A DNA stretch of 64,000 bases from contig CALQJX020000010.1 in assembly GCA_943331005.2 (NCBI GenBank), positions 62,001 to 126,000 of the forward strand, written 5' to 3'. A program made the translations under genes and the position numbers. Below, in pieces: positions 28,168 to 37,330 of this stretch. Source of the stretch: Bordetella parapertussis. GTDB lineage: Bacteria; Bacteroidota; Bacteroidia; Chitinophagales; Chitinophagaceae. The stretch's first letter is position 1. Each line of letters opens with the position of its first letter. The notes beneath the pieces were generated by a model. That model was not told the DNA's origin and did no database searches. It saw nothing but the letters and a program-made list of their open reading frames with translations.

Positions 28168-28764
28168 ATGCTGAAAACAGGAAACACCATAGTGAGCATA
28201 TATACGGAAATGACCCCGAACCCTGAAACAATGAAGTTTGTTGCCAACAAACTCCTGTATCCGGGCAAGAGCATAGATTTTCCTGAAGAATCTGCCGCAA
28301 CCCCATCGCCGCTGGCCAAAGAATTGTTTGCATTCCCTTTTATCAGGAGTGTGTTCATAGCCAGCAACTTCGTTACCCTCGCAAAAACGCCCGAAACCAA
28401 CTGGGATGATGTGATACCATCTGTAAGGCAGTTCCTGAAGGAATACCTGGAAGAAGGTCGTGTGGTGATAAACGACGAACTGGTTGTTGCTGCCAAAGAA
28501 AGCAATATTGCCGCTGCAGATGATACAGACGTGGTGGTACGCATCAAAGAACTACTGGAGAACTATGTGAAACCAGCCGTGGAAATGGATGGTGGCGCTA
28601 TCAGCTTCAAAGGTTTTGACCCGGCTACAGGTACAGTAAAGCTGATGATGCAGGGCTCCTGCTCTGGTTGTCCTTCTTCAATGATCACCCTGAAGACAGG
28701 TATAGAAGGTATGATGAAGCGCATGATACCGGAAGTGAAAGAAGTAGTTGCAGAATCGGAATAA
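28168..28764 (+). CDS. nfu: NifU-like iron-sulfur cluster carrier (Nfu)
   Basis: Assembles or carries [Fe-S] clusters for transfer to client proteins. 198 residues. N-terminal Nfu_N domain (about 10-100; MTPNPETMKFV at the start) followed by the NifU C-terminal domain (about 122-195) with the cluster-ligand pair Cys165-x-x-Cys168 in GSCSGCPSS. It is a stand-alone gene with its own -7 box; no isc or suf genes are adjacent. Confidence 0.92.
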   Translation: MLKTGNTIVSIYTEMTPNPETMKFVANKLLYPGKSIDFPEESAATPSPLAKELFAFPFIRSVFIASNFVTLAKTPETNWDDVIPSVRQFLKEYLEEGRVVINDELVVAAKESNIAAADDTDVVVRIKELLENYVKPAVEMDGGAISFKGFDPATGTVKLMMQGSCSGCPSSMITLKTGIEGMMKRMIPEVKEVVAESE

Positions 28765-28789
28765 GAAACAACAAAATTCATTTATAGAT

Positions 28790-28820
28790 CAATGGCGGCC
28801 CTGGTGCCGCCATTGGTGTT
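28790..28820 (+). terminator. Probable terminator of nfu
   Basis: Arms CAATGGCGGC and GCCGCCATTG, a perfect 10-bp stem with a 6-base loop, followed by a short T-containing stretch. Confidence 0.6.
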
Positions 28821-29015
28821 TATGGCAGGCAAGGGTATGTGCTGTGAAGTGAATATTATCTCTGCGTCGCAAATCAGTGTAATATTAGGAGGGTAGGCTG
28901 CAAGCCATGAAAAAATCTTATTTTTAGGGTTCAGATGTATCGTTTACCATAAAAGAATCATGCTGGCACCGGCATCAGTATTAGCCGTTCCGGGGTCACA
29001 CGCTCAGCTCGTCCA

Positions 29016-30101
29016 ATGAACATTCAAAACAATTATGTGGCCATTATGGCCGGTGGTATAGGCAGCAGGTTTTGGCCCGAAAGCCGCACACATCTTCCAA
29101 AACAGTTTCTGGACCTGCTGGGAACCGGCAAGTCGCTGATACAGTGGACCTACAACCGCTTCAAGCATATTTGCCCCAAGGAAAACATATACTTCATTAC
29201 CAATGAACAGTATATGTCCACCCTGCGCCAGCAGATCCCCGAAATAAGCGATAACAACATCATCAGCGAGCCATCGCGCAAGAATACTGCACCCTGTGCT
29301 GCCTATTTTGCACACAAGATCATGGCGCTCAACCCGGATGCCAATATCATTATGTCGCCCGCAGATCACCTCATTATGGACGAACATTCTTTTGAACGTA
29401 CGGCTCATGAGGCGCTGGAGTTTGTATCTAAACACAAGTCGCTGCTGACACTGGGAATAAAACCCACCCGCCCCGATACCGGTTATGGCTACATACAGTA
29501 CGATGCGGAGAAAGAAATAGATAAAGTATACCGTGTAAAGACCTTTACAGAAAAACCTTCGCTGGAGTTGGCGCGTACCTTTCTGAAGAGTGGCGATTTC
29601 CTCTGGAATTCAGGCATTTTTGTGTGGAATGTAAAGACCATAATGGAGGCACTGGAGCAGTTCATGCCAGAGACCAACGAAGTGTTTGCACAAGCTACCA
29701 GCGTATACAACACACCTGCAGAGCACGACGCAATAGTGCGCCTGTACCCGCATTGCTCCAACATATCTATAGACTATGGCATTATGGAAAAAGCACGCAA
29801 TGTGTATGTGATCCCATCTTATTTTGGCTGGTGCGACCTCGGCACCTGGGAGTCAGCATATGACAACTGCAACAAAGACTATCTGGGCAATGCGGTACTG
29901 GGCAAGAATGTGATGGTAATAGATGCCACACAGTGCATGGTAAAGGCGCCAGACGACAAGCTGGTGGTGCTGCAGGGACTGGAAAACTTTATAGTAGTAG
30001 ATACGCCCGACGTGCTGCTGATATGCGAGCGCAACAGAGAACAGCAGATAAAAGAATATGTTGCCGAGGTAAAAAGAAATAAGGGAGACAGATACCTCTG
30101 A
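29016..30101 (+). CDS. manC: Mannose-1-phosphate guanylyltransferase
   Basis: Makes GDP-mannose from mannose-1-phosphate and GTP, for polysaccharide and glycoprotein sugars. 361 residues: the nucleotidyltransferase domain only, without the C-terminal cupin isomerase domain present in many ManC proteins. Motifs: GGIGSRFWPESRTHLPKQF (activated-sugar nucleotidyltransferase signature, about 13-31), SEPSRKNTAPC, SPADHLI and TFTEKP. No sugar genes adjoin on the same strand, though glycosyltransferase and flippase genes lie 4-7 kb downstream. Confidence 0.93.
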   Translation: MNIQNNYVAIMAGGIGSRFWPESRTHLPKQFLDLLGTGKSLIQWTYNRFKHICPKENIYFITNEQYMSTLRQQIPEISDNNIISEPSRKNTAPCAAYFAHKIMALNPDANIIMSPADHLIMDEHSFERTAHEALEFVSKHKSLLTLGIKPTRPDTGYGYIQYDAEKEIDKVYRVKTFTEKPSLELARTFLKSGDFLWNSGIFVWNVKTIMEALEQFMPETNEVFAQATSVYNTPAEHDAIVRLYPHCSNISIDYGIMEKARNVYVIPSYFGWCDLGTWESAYDNCNKDYLGNAVLGKNVMVIDATQCMVKAPDDKLVVLQGLENFIVVDTPDVLLICERNREQQIKEYVAEVKRNKGDRYL

Positions 30102-30110
30102 TGCTCCCTT
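30081..30110 (+). terminator. Weak hairpin at the manC stop codon
   Basis: Arms AAGGGAG (30081-30087) and CTCCCTT (30104-30110) bracket the stop codon, with inner AGA/TCT pairing. There is no T run, so it is a poor intrinsic terminator; it may only stabilise the 3' end. Confidence 0.35.
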
Positions 30111-30139
30111 AGTTCCTGTATTTATAGTTGCGTGTAACC

Positions 30140-31618
30140 TTACATTTTTACGGTATTGCTGGCATCGCTTTCGTTCCACACCCTGTCTAGGGCAGTAACT
30201 ACATAGGTGGCATTTTTGTGCATAGCAGCATTTGCATCTCTATAGGTACTTTCCTGCTGAATGGAGATGATACGGTCGTTCCTTTCCAGATCCACTTTTT
30301 CATTGGCGGCAAAACGATACACTACATAGCGCAGCGGTTCCTTAGCCGGATTGTTGGTGTGCCATTCCAGCTTATTTCCGCTGGCCTTCAGTGCCGGTGC
30401 AGCCGGGGCCTTGTTGTCTAGCCAGGTCATTGGTGGTACCAATGCAGGATAACGGTTGAAGTTCTTCTGCAGACTATCTGCCAGTGGTGCTTTTATCTTA
30501 TTGAAGCAGGATGCGCTATAGAAAGAGTAGCCAGAGTTGGGGCACTTTCCTCTTATATCGCGCAGCTGCCACATCAGTTCGCCGGCAGTAGCCCAGGGGC
30601 CGCTTTTGGCAGTGGTCATACGATACAGGCCCAGGCCATAATATACATGACGCTGGTAGCAATGGTCATACCACCATGGCTGCAGCACATCAAACGGAGC
30701 GGCCTTGTGATTGTGCTCCCAGTATAGCTGCGGCATCATATAGTCTACCCATCCTTTCTGCAGCCACATCAGCACATCGGCATAGAGGTCGTCATAGGTG
30801 GTTTGTCCGCCGCGGGTCTCAGACCCTTCAGGGTCCTTGCTTTTGTTGCGCCACACACCAAACGGACTGATACCCAGCTTCATGTATGGTTTTATGTTCT
30901 TGATGCCGGTATTGAGCTGTGTTATGAAGCGGCTCACATTGTCGCGGCGCCAGTCTTCTTTAGATAGGCCCTTGCCATGGCGGGCATAACTTCTGCTATC
31001 ACCAAATTCTTTGCCTGGCACCCTGTATGGGTAAAAATAGTCGTCTAGGTGCACTGCATCTATGTCGTAGCGTTTCACTACATCTTCTATCACATTTACC
31101 ACATAATCTCTTGCTTCGGGTATACCCGGGTCTATGTACGACTTGCCGCCATAGCTTATGATCCAGTCTTTGTGTGTGCGGGTAACATGGGTTTGCGGAT
31201 TGTTATTCTTCTCGCTGTTCATAAGCGCCCTGTAGGGGTTGAACCACGCATGAAATTCCAGATTGCGCTTGTGTGCCTCTGCCACCATAAAAGTGAGCGG
31301 GTCGTAATAGGGTGTTGGTGCTTCGCCCTGATGGCCGGTGAGGTAGTGGCTCCACGGCTCTATGCCCGACGCATAAAAGGCATCGCAAACTGGGCGCACC
31401 TGCACTATTACCGCATTGCAGCCCATAGACTGCAACATGTCCAGCTGTTTCACAAATTCCTGCTGCTGCTCTGCCGATGGCAGACCCGGCTTTGATGGCC
31501 AATCTATGTTGGCCACCGTTGCTATCCATGCCCCTCTGAACTCGCGTTTGGGAGACTGCGCAGTAGCGGAATTATTAATAAGAAGGCAAAAAAGAAGTGA
31601 AAAAAGAACCCTGAGCAT
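30140..31618 (-). CDS. GHL10-family glycoside hydrolase-like protein (DigH-like)
   Basis: 492 residues. Sec signal peptide (1-20, ending TAQ), then a TIM-barrel domain of the GHL10/DUF187 type (about 25-380): FRGAWIATVANIDWPS, GCNAVIVQVRPVCDAFYAS, HAWFNPYRALMN, and HLDDYFYPYRVPG. The C-terminus (about 400-490) looks like a fibronectin type III domain (YVVYRFA...YVVTALDRVWNES). E. coli DigH, a family member, cleaves denuded peptidoglycan glycan strands; by analogy this may remodel the cell wall. Substrate is inferred, not shown. Alone in its operon. Confidence 0.9.
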   Translation of the reverse strand: MLRVLFSLLFCLLINNSATAQSPKREFRGAWIATVANIDWPSKPGLPSAEQQQEFVKQLDMLQSMGCNAVIVQVRPVCDAFYASGIEPWSHYLTGHQGEAPTPYYDPLTFMVAEAHKRNLEFHAWFNPYRALMNSEKNNNPQTHVTRTHKDWIISYGGKSYIDPGIPEARDYVVNVIEDVVKRYDIDAVHLDDYFYPYRVPGKEFGDSRSYARHGKGLSKEDWRRDNVSRFITQLNTGIKNIKPYMKLGISPFGVWRNKSKDPEGSETRGGQTTYDDLYADVLMWLQKGWVDYMMPQLYWEHNHKAAPFDVLQPWWYDHCYQRHVYYGLGLYRMTTAKSGPWATAGELMWQLRDIRGKCPNSGYSFYSASCFNKIKAPLADSLQKNFNRYPALVPPMTWLDNKAPAAPALKASGNKLEWHTNNPAKEPLRYVVYRFAANEKVDLERNDRIISIQQESTYRDANAAMHKNATYVVTALDRVWNESDASNTVKM

Positions 31619-31810
31619 AGTTAATTGTTAACGATCTGCAATTAAAATGTGAAAGTAACATATTTCATTGCAATGGGCAATTTCAAAAGTTAGGGGGTAG
31701 GGATTACAATTTATGGAATGCCTGAGCCCCCGATATGAACATAAACACTCCGTTTATTAACGTATGTATCCCATATTCTCGATTTATGCGGGTGGTGCGG
31801 TCTTTTTGAT

Positions 31811-31818
31811 TATTTTTG
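31811..31818 (+). promoter_or_regulatory. -7 promoter box of the E2 gene
   Basis: TATTTTTG matches TAnnTTTG, 35 bases before the ATG at 31854. Confidence 0.5.
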
Positions 31819-31853
31819 CACCTCAATTATAATAAATAACACAAAAGCATATT

Positions 31854-33167
31854 ATGGCTATCGTTGATGTTGTAATGCCCAAGATGGGGGAAAGTATAAT
31901 GGAAGCTACTGTGCTGAAATGGCACAAACAGCCCGGAGATACAGTAAAAATGGACGAAACACTCCTGGACATCGCTACCGATAAGGTAGATAGTGAGGTG
32001 CCCTCAACTACTGCCGGTGTGGTGAAGGAACTCCTTTATAAAGAGAACGATGTAGTGCCTGTTGGTGCTCCGATAGCCAGAATAGAGACATCAGGTGGTG
32101 CTGCTGCACCGGCTCCTGCCGCTGCTCCTGCTGCGGCCACCCCTGCTCCGCAGGTACAGGCCGCTGCCGCTGTGGCACAGCCTGTTGCTGTAGCTACCGC
32201 GCCTGCATCGGGCACACGTTTCTACTCTCCGCTGGTACTGAATATTGCCGGTACAGAGGGTATAGGCATGGCAGAACTGGAAAGGATACCGGGCACCGGC
32301 AACGAAGGCCGTGTGACCAAGAAAGACATACTGAGCTATGTAGCCAACAGAGGTGCAGCACCTGCAGCCGCTCCGGCACCTGTAGCTGCGCCTGCACCTG
32401 TTGCTGCCGCTCTGGTAGCTGCTGCGCCTGCACCATCTACCCCAATGGTAGTATCGGGCAACGTAGAGATAGTAGAAATGGACAGGATGCGCAAGCTTAT
32501 AGCAGACCACATGGTTCGCAGCAAGGCTACTTCTCCGCACGTTACCAGCTTCACCGAGGCCGATGTTACTAACATCGTGAAATGGCGCGAAAAAGTAAAA
32601 GGCTCTTTCGAGAAGAAACATGGCGAGAAGATCACGTTTACGCCTATCTTCTTTGAAGCGATCGTGAACTGTATCCGCAAATATCCTACTATCAATTGCA
32701 GTCTCGATGGGTATAACATCATCATGAAGAAAGACATCAATCTGGGTATGGCTACTGCGCTTCCATCAGGCAACCTTATAGTTCCTGTTATCAAGAATGC
32801 AGAAACCAAGAACCTGCTGGGTCTTACCAAGGATGTGAACGCGCTGGCTAATGCCGCACGTAACAATAAACTGAAAGCAGACGATACACAGGGTGGTACA
32901 TTTACCGTTACCAATGTGGGTACTTTCGGTAGCCTCATGGGTACGCCAATCATCAATCAGCCACAGGTTGCTATTCTGGCAGTAGGTGCTATCAAGAAAA
33001 GGGCAGTGGTTATGGAAACACCTGATGGCGATGTGATCGCTATCCGCCACATGATGTACCTGTCTATGAGCTATGACCACCGTATAGTAGATGGTTCTGT
33101 AGGTGCCAGCTTCCTTACAGCGGTTGCCAAAGAACTGGAAGCTTTTGACCCTTCAAGGGAAGTTTAA
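31854..33167 (+). CDS. 2-oxo-acid dehydrogenase E2 acyltransferase
   Basis: Core acyltransferase of a 2-oxo-acid dehydrogenase complex, passing the acyl group from lipoyl-lysine to CoA. 437 residues. One lipoyl domain (1-77) with Lys44 in TDKVDSE, an Ala/Pro-rich linker, an E3/E1-binding domain (about 122-162), a second Ala/Pro linker and the catalytic domain with His408-x3-Asp412 (DHRIVDG). No E1 or E3 genes are adjacent, so whether it serves a pyruvate or a branched-chain complex is undecided; branched-chain E2 is possible because the sequence is not close to the 2-oxoglutarate type. Confidence 0.92.
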   Translation: MAIVDVVMPKMGESIMEATVLKWHKQPGDTVKMDETLLDIATDKVDSEVPSTTAGVVKELLYKENDVVPVGAPIARIETSGGAAAPAPAAAPAAATPAPQVQAAAAVAQPVAVATAPASGTRFYSPLVLNIAGTEGIGMAELERIPGTGNEGRVTKKDILSYVANRGAAPAAAPAPVAAPAPVAAALVAAAPAPSTPMVVSGNVEIVEMDRMRKLIADHMVRSKATSPHVTSFTEADVTNIVKWREKVKGSFEKKHGEKITFTPIFFEAIVNCIRKYPTINCSLDGYNIIMKKDINLGMATALPSGNLIVPVIKNAETKNLLGLTKDVNALANAARNNKLKADDTQGGTFTVTNVGTFGSLMGTPIINQPQVAILAVGAIKKRAVVMETPDGDVIAIRHMMYLSMSYDHRIVDGSVGASFLTAVAKELEAFDPSREV

Positions 33168-33190
33168 TTAAAAAACAATTACTTAGTAAT

Positions 33191-33224
33191 AAACAAACCC
33201 CGCAATTGCGGGGTTTGTTGTTTT
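33191..33224 (+). terminator. Terminator of the E2 gene
   Basis: Arms AACAAACCCCGC and GCGGGGTTTGTT around an AATT loop, with a T run after it. On the minus strand the YihY gene ends 40 bases away. Confidence 0.9.
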
Positions 33225-33263
33225 TGGGAGTTATAATGTTCAGTGCTTACGTTATCCTGTAAG

Positions 33264-34250
33264 TTACGCTGGTCCCAGCGGCTCGTCTACGTGTGTCTTC
33301 AGCGCAGGTAGTTCTCGTGCTTCTCTTTTTATCACAAAAACTGCTGTCTTTTTCACCCTCACGCCCCTGCCATATTTACGGGCATACACATCGGTAAAAG
33401 AGGCCCCGAAGTAAAGGATGATGGCAGAATAGTATATCCAGGAGAGCAGGATGATAAGCGAAGCTGCTGCGCCATAGGCGGTAATGAGTTTGGAATTGGT
33501 TAGGTATAGGGAGATAAGGAACTTGCCCAGCAGGAAGAGTACCCCGGTAAACGAAGCCCCCACCAGTGCGTCTTTCCAGTGTATGGTAGCATCGGGCAGC
33601 ACCTTGAGGATGACCCAGAATAGGAAAGTGACCACCAGAAACAATACGCCCGTATTCACGCTGGTGAGTATCACTATATTATCCTCATTGATAAAATGCT
33701 TCAGATAGCTCATGCGCTGCAGCTTGCCGGTAAGTACCTCGCCGATCACGTTCAGTAGCAGCGATGCGGTGAGCAGAAAACCGCAACCTATGATCAGTAT
33801 CAGGGACAGTAGCCTGTCTGTTATCACCTTCAGCCAGCCGCGCTTTGGCCTTGCCCGCACAGACCACATATAGTTGATGGAACTTTGTATCTCGGTGAAT
33901 ATGCTGGTGGCGCTGAATACGAACACAACGATACCTATAATGCCGAACAGGGTACTGTTGTTGCGGGTATTCATTTTGTCCAGTATGCTTTCCAGAGAAT
34001 GAGCCTCTTCGGGGCCTACTATCTGTGCTACCTGTGTGAACACAGCTTCGGTAGCGGCATCTTTCTTTTTGTAGAAAACACCTATGATGTGGATGATGAC
34101 CAGCAGCAACGGCCCTATGGCAAAAATAGTATAGTAGGCCAGCGAAGCGCTTAGCTTTGCAACGTGGTCTTCCTCGAATTCTGCAAATGTATCTTTCAGT
34201 ACTTCCCAGAAACCACGTACCCGGCCTACCGTATTTTTTGTCACTTCCAT
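33264..34250 (-). CDS. YihY/RNase BN-family inner-membrane protein
   Basis: 328 residues with about six membrane helices. Diagnostic features: KLSASLAYYTIFAIGPLLLVI near residue 32, the IVVFVFSATSIFTEIQSSINYMW segment, and LIILLSWIYYSAIILYFGASF at the C-terminus. Early naming as RNase BN is not considered correct for these proteins; the role is unknown. Its -7 box lies five bases from the ATG. It follows a small unknown gene and a glycosyltransferase on the same strand, with which it may be co-expressed. Confidence 0.93.
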   Translation of the reverse strand: MEVTKNTVGRVRGFWEVLKDTFAEFEEDHVAKLSASLAYYTIFAIGPLLLVIIHIIGVFYKKKDAATEAVFTQVAQIVGPEEAHSLESILDKMNTRNNSTLFGIIGIVVFVFSATSIFTEIQSSINYMWSVRARPKRGWLKVITDRLLSLILIIGCGFLLTASLLLNVIGEVLTGKLQRMSYLKHFINEDNIVILTSVNTGVLFLVVTFLFWVILKVLPDATIHWKDALVGASFTGVLFLLGKFLISLYLTNSKLITAYGAAASLIILLSWIYYSAIILYFGASFTDVYARKYGRGVRVKKTAVFVIKREARELPALKTHVDEPLGPA

Positions 34251-34255
34251 TCCTT

Positions 34256-34263
34256 CAAATGTA
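34256..34263 (-). promoter_or_regulatory. -7 promoter box of the yihY-like gene (leaderless arrangement)
   Basis: Minus strand reads TACATTTG, five bases before the ATG at 34250, so transcript and coding region would start together. Confidence 0.6.
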
Positions 34264-34292
34264 GTGAATACAACGAAATTAATACATGACGG

Positions 34293-34622
34293 TTACCAGG
34301 CAAGGTCGGGGTCGTTATCGCTGCGGCTTTGTCTGTGCTGCAGGCGGCTCTTTATTTTTTCCAGTTGCCGGTCGTATACCAGCCGGGCTATCTGTGCGGC
34401 AGCATCTTCTCTGGCAGATATTTCATGCAGCTTCCTTTCAGAGATATCGAGCCGGTACATGAGCTGGTAAAAGGTGTCGGGCCCCTGCTTTATGATCTCT
34501 GCTATACGCATTGTCAGCATGTTCAGTATGGCTTCTTCCGTCAGGAATTCGGGCACCTGTATGCCCCATTCGCCCTTGAGGGCGGTAGCCGTATTCTGCA
34601 ATAACTCTATTCCCCCTTCCAT
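34293..34622 (-). CDS. Small conserved-type protein of unknown function
   Basis: 109 residues, predicted mostly helical, no signal peptide or membrane segment. Contains PEFLTEEAILNMLTMRIAEII and YQLMYRLDISERKLHEI, and is basic near the end. The first in-frame ATG, six bases after the glycosyltransferase stop, is used. No named family recognised. The tight spacing suggests it is translated with the glycosyltransferase. Confidence 0.7.
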   Translation of the reverse strand: MEGGIELLQNTATALKGEWGIQVPEFLTEEAILNMLTMRIAEIIKQGPDTFYQLMYRLDISERKLHEISAREDAAAQIARLVYDRQLEKIKSRLQHRQSRSDNDPDLAW

Positions 34623-34628
34623 ATGCGG

Positions 34629-35756
34629 TTATTTTTCTACACAGCGCATCATACAGTCCCAAAGCTTATCGGCAGATGATTGCCAGTTGAACTTTGCAAC
34701 CTGTGCGGGTGCATTCTGTATCAGTCGGGCACGCAGCGCTTCGTCCTTATAGAGCTGGTGCATCTTCAGTGCTATGTCTTCGGGGTCGGTGGGGTCTACC
34801 AGCAGGGCGGCATCTCCTGCCACCTCGGGCATAGAAGAGGTGTTGCTCACTATGGCAGGAACATTGCATTGCAGCGCTTCCAGTATCGGAATACCGAACC
34901 CTTCGAACAGCGAAGCAAATACCAGTGCATAGGCGGCTCCTATTACCCTCGACAGCTCGTCCACATTCATGTAGCCTACCCATTTCACATCCTCTTTGTA
35001 AGGCATGGTCAGCTTCATTTCCTCTACTTCCTCATATTTCCATGCAAGCCTGCCCACTATTACCAGCTTCATATTGGTACGCTGCCTTTTTTTGAAGGCT
35101 ACAAAGGCTTTCAGCAGGTTCACAATATTCTTGCGGGGGTGCAGCGCGCCGGCAAAAACAAAGTATTCGCAGCCGTCGGCATATTGTTGTTTTACGGCCT
35201 CGCGAACGGTGGTAGCCAGCGGTTTGTACTCATCGTGGGCACCATTATATACTACATCAATATTATCGGGGCTTATGCCGTAATGCTTGCTGATATCGTT
35301 TTTGGAAAAAGTAGATACGGTAGCTATACGCTGCGCCTTGCGGGCAAACAGCGGCGAATAGTGCCGCCAGTAGAGCTTGTGGCTCAGTACATAATGCTCG
35401 GGATAATGCTCGAAAGCCAGATCGTGTATCACGAGGCAGGTAGGTACGTTGGTGCTCAGCGACATATACCCGTCGGTAGACAGGAACAGGTCGGCCTTGT
35501 ACTTGCGCAGCATCATGGGTATGCTCCACTCGAACCACATATAGAACAGCACAGGGTGCCGGGCCTGCGGATGCACCACCACCGGGGTGACATTGGGCGC
35601 AAAAACAAACTGAGGATCGTAAGCCCTGTCAAAAAAGAATATGAACTCATGTTCAGGGTGTTGCCTGACAATGCGTTCCAGGGTCTGATAAGTAAACCAA
35701 CCTATACCTTCCAGTTTGCCTTTGAGCAGCAGACGTGTATTTACAGCAATTCGCAT
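34629..35756 (-). CDS. Glycosyltransferase, GT4 family
   Basis: Retaining GT-B glycosyltransferase that adds a sugar from a nucleotide-sugar donor, probably to a lipid-linked or surface polysaccharide. 375 residues. N-terminal glycine-rich start LKGKLEGIGWFTYQTLERI. The C-terminal donor-binding domain has GALHPRKNI (205-211) and the EX7E motif with Glu285 and Glu293 in EGFGIPILEA. First gene of the minus-strand unit with the small protein and perhaps YihY; divergent from a flippase gene, so the pair looks like a surface-polysaccharide module. Confidence 0.93.
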   Translation of the reverse strand: MRIAVNTRLLLKGKLEGIGWFTYQTLERIVRQHPEHEFIFFFDRAYDPQFVFAPNVTPVVVHPQARHPVLFYMWFEWSIPMMLRKYKADLFLSTDGYMSLSTNVPTCLVIHDLAFEHYPEHYVLSHKLYWRHYSPLFARKAQRIATVSTFSKNDISKHYGISPDNIDVVYNGAHDEYKPLATTVREAVKQQYADGCEYFVFAGALHPRKNIVNLLKAFVAFKKRQRTNMKLVIVGRLAWKYEEVEEMKLTMPYKEDVKWVGYMNVDELSRVIGAAYALVFASLFEGFGIPILEALQCNVPAIVSNTSSMPEVAGDAALLVDPTDPEDIALKMHQLYKDEALRARLIQNAPAQVAKFNWQSSADKLWDCMMRCVEK

Positions 35757-35768
35757 ACCTTATGCCAA

Positions 35769-35776
35769 CAAAAATA
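35769..35776 (-). promoter_or_regulatory. -7 promoter box of the glycosyltransferase gene
   Basis: Minus strand reads TATTTTTG, 12 bases before the ATG at 35756. It lies in the 55-base divergent gap. Confidence 0.5.
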
Positions 35777-35811
35777 TACTTTTACCGCTTTATACGCCGT
35801 TATTTATAGGC

Positions 35812-37290
35812 ATGCAACGCTTTTTTGTAAAAAATATCCTCTTTATCATAGCAGTAAACCTGCTGGTGAAGCCTTTATGGGTTCTTTTTATAGACCGTAC
35901 GGTACAGAATACGGTGCCTGCGGCTTCTTACGGAACCTATCAGGCACTGTTCAGTCTGGGTATCATTTTTCAGACCGTTCTGGACTTTGGTATCAGCAAC
36001 TACAATAGTAAGACCATCTCCGGCCATCCCGAAAAGCTGCAGGAATTATTTCCTGCCATGCTGTCGGCGCGGCTGGTGCTCATGCTCATATATATGGTCA
36101 TAGCCAGCACCTGGGGCTACCTGCTGGGCTACCGAGGGTGGGAGCTGTCTTTGCTGGCGGGTATATTGCTCATTCACTCGCTCAATGCGCTGCTGGCCTT
36201 CATTCGCAGCAATGTGGCTGCCCTGCACCGGTTCAAAACAGATGCGCTCCTGTCTATAACAGACAGAATGCTCATGATCCTCATCTGTGGTTTTTTGCTG
36301 TTCTATCCGGCTACTGCTGGCATCTTCCGCATACAGTGGTTCGTTATCACCCAGATAGTATGTTACTTCATAGCCGCTGTGGCGGGCTATTTGGTGCTGC
36401 GCAAACTGGGCAAGGTGCGACTACGTTTTTCCTTCAGCATACCAGAGATTATGGGCGTTATAAAGAATAGCTTTCCCTATGCGCTGCTCATTTTTCTCAT
36501 GTCCATATATAACCGTGCCGATGCCATAATGATAGAAAGGCTTTGTACCGACGGCAAGGCGCAGGCAGGTATTTGGGCGGCCGCCTTTCGCCAGCTGGAT
36601 ATGGCCAATATCTTCGGGCTGATGTTTGCAACTATGTTGCTGCCGCTTTTTGGCCGCATGCTGGCGCAGAAAGATGATGTGCAACCCATAATCAAACTAT
36701 GTGTGAACATGATGCTGCCGTTCTCCGTAATGGTAGCGGTAGCATCCTGGTTTTTTGGTGGCGACATTATGTATCTGCTCTACCACAAAAGTGAGCTCTA
36801 TCCGGCTCAGTCTGAAAGCTACCATTGGGTGTTTTCCTGCCTGCTGCTGTCGTTTCCTGCATGGTGCCTGATGTATGTATATTCTACGCTGCTCACAGCC
36901 AATGGCAGCATGAAGGCGCTCAATATTATTGCCTTCGGCGGGGTGATATTCAATCTGTCGCTCAACTATTATCTGGTGCCCCGTTACAATGCCCTGGGTG
37001 GTGCCATCACTTCGCTGGCCACACAAACCGGTCTTGCGCTGGTCTTTTTTGTAGTAGCTACCCGCAGCCTGAAACTGGAGATAAATGTAAGGTGGCTGCT
37101 GGCCCATCTGGGGTTTGCTATACTGGCAGCTGCTATATGCTATGGCATAGTGCTGCTATTGCCGGGCATGTCGCATCCGGTGCAGTTGGCAATTTTTGGT
37201 ATTATTGGACTGGTACTCATTTTTGTATTCCGCTTTGTATCTGTGCAGAACCTGCGGCAACTGGCCGGCAGAAAACTGGAAACCGTATAA
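35812..37290 (+). CDS. Polysaccharide flippase (Wzx/MATE-like)
   Basis: 492 residues with about 12-14 hydrophobic segments and no soluble domain. The pattern is that of polysaccharide exporters of the MVF superfamily (N-terminal FFVKNILFIIAVNLLVKPLWVL, AASYGTYQALFSLG, LDFGISNYNSKTIS). Such proteins flip lipid-linked sugar repeat units across the inner membrane. The start at 35812 is chosen over an upstream one (35716) that would overlap the divergent glycosyltransferase; the first helix begins just after this ATG. It ends in a large palindromic terminator. Substrate unknown. Confidence 0.9.
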   Translation: MQRFFVKNILFIIAVNLLVKPLWVLFIDRTVQNTVPAASYGTYQALFSLGIIFQTVLDFGISNYNSKTISGHPEKLQELFPAMLSARLVLMLIYMVIASTWGYLLGYRGWELSLLAGILLIHSLNALLAFIRSNVAALHRFKTDALLSITDRMLMILICGFLLFYPATAGIFRIQWFVITQIVCYFIAAVAGYLVLRKLGKVRLRFSFSIPEIMGVIKNSFPYALLIFLMSIYNRADAIMIERLCTDGKAQAGIWAAAFRQLDMANIFGLMFATMLLPLFGRMLAQKDDVQPIIKLCVNMMLPFSVMVAVASWFFGGDIMYLLYHKSELYPAQSESYHWVFSCLLLSFPAWCLMYVYSTLLTANGSMKALNIIAFGGVIFNLSLNYYLVPRYNALGGAITSLATQTGLALVFFVVATRSLKLEINVRWLLAHLGFAILAAAICYGIVLLLPGMSHPVQLAIFGIIGLVLIFVFRFVSVQNLRQLAGRKLETV

Positions 37291-37330
37291 AAGTAAAAGA
37301 CCGCTCACAGAGCGGTCTTTTACTTTTATA
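37286..37330. terminator. Bidirectional terminator with both convergent stop codons in its arms
   Basis: Perfect 20-bp stem (arms 37286-37305 and 37311-37330) around loop CACAG, with T-rich ends on both strands. The flippase stop TAA (37288-37290) lies in the left arm; the stop of the opposite DUF1569 gene (37326-37328) lies in the right arm. Confidence 0.92.

Noticed and set aside
30081..30110. Riboswitch or attenuator at the end of manC
   Set aside because: A 7-bp stem around a stop codon at the 3' end of the gene has no feature of a riboswitch; kept only as a weak hairpin.
34680..36008. 442-residue plus-strand frame across the glycosyltransferase and into the flippase
   Set aside because: It overlaps two well-supported genes, one of them in a different frame of the same strand.
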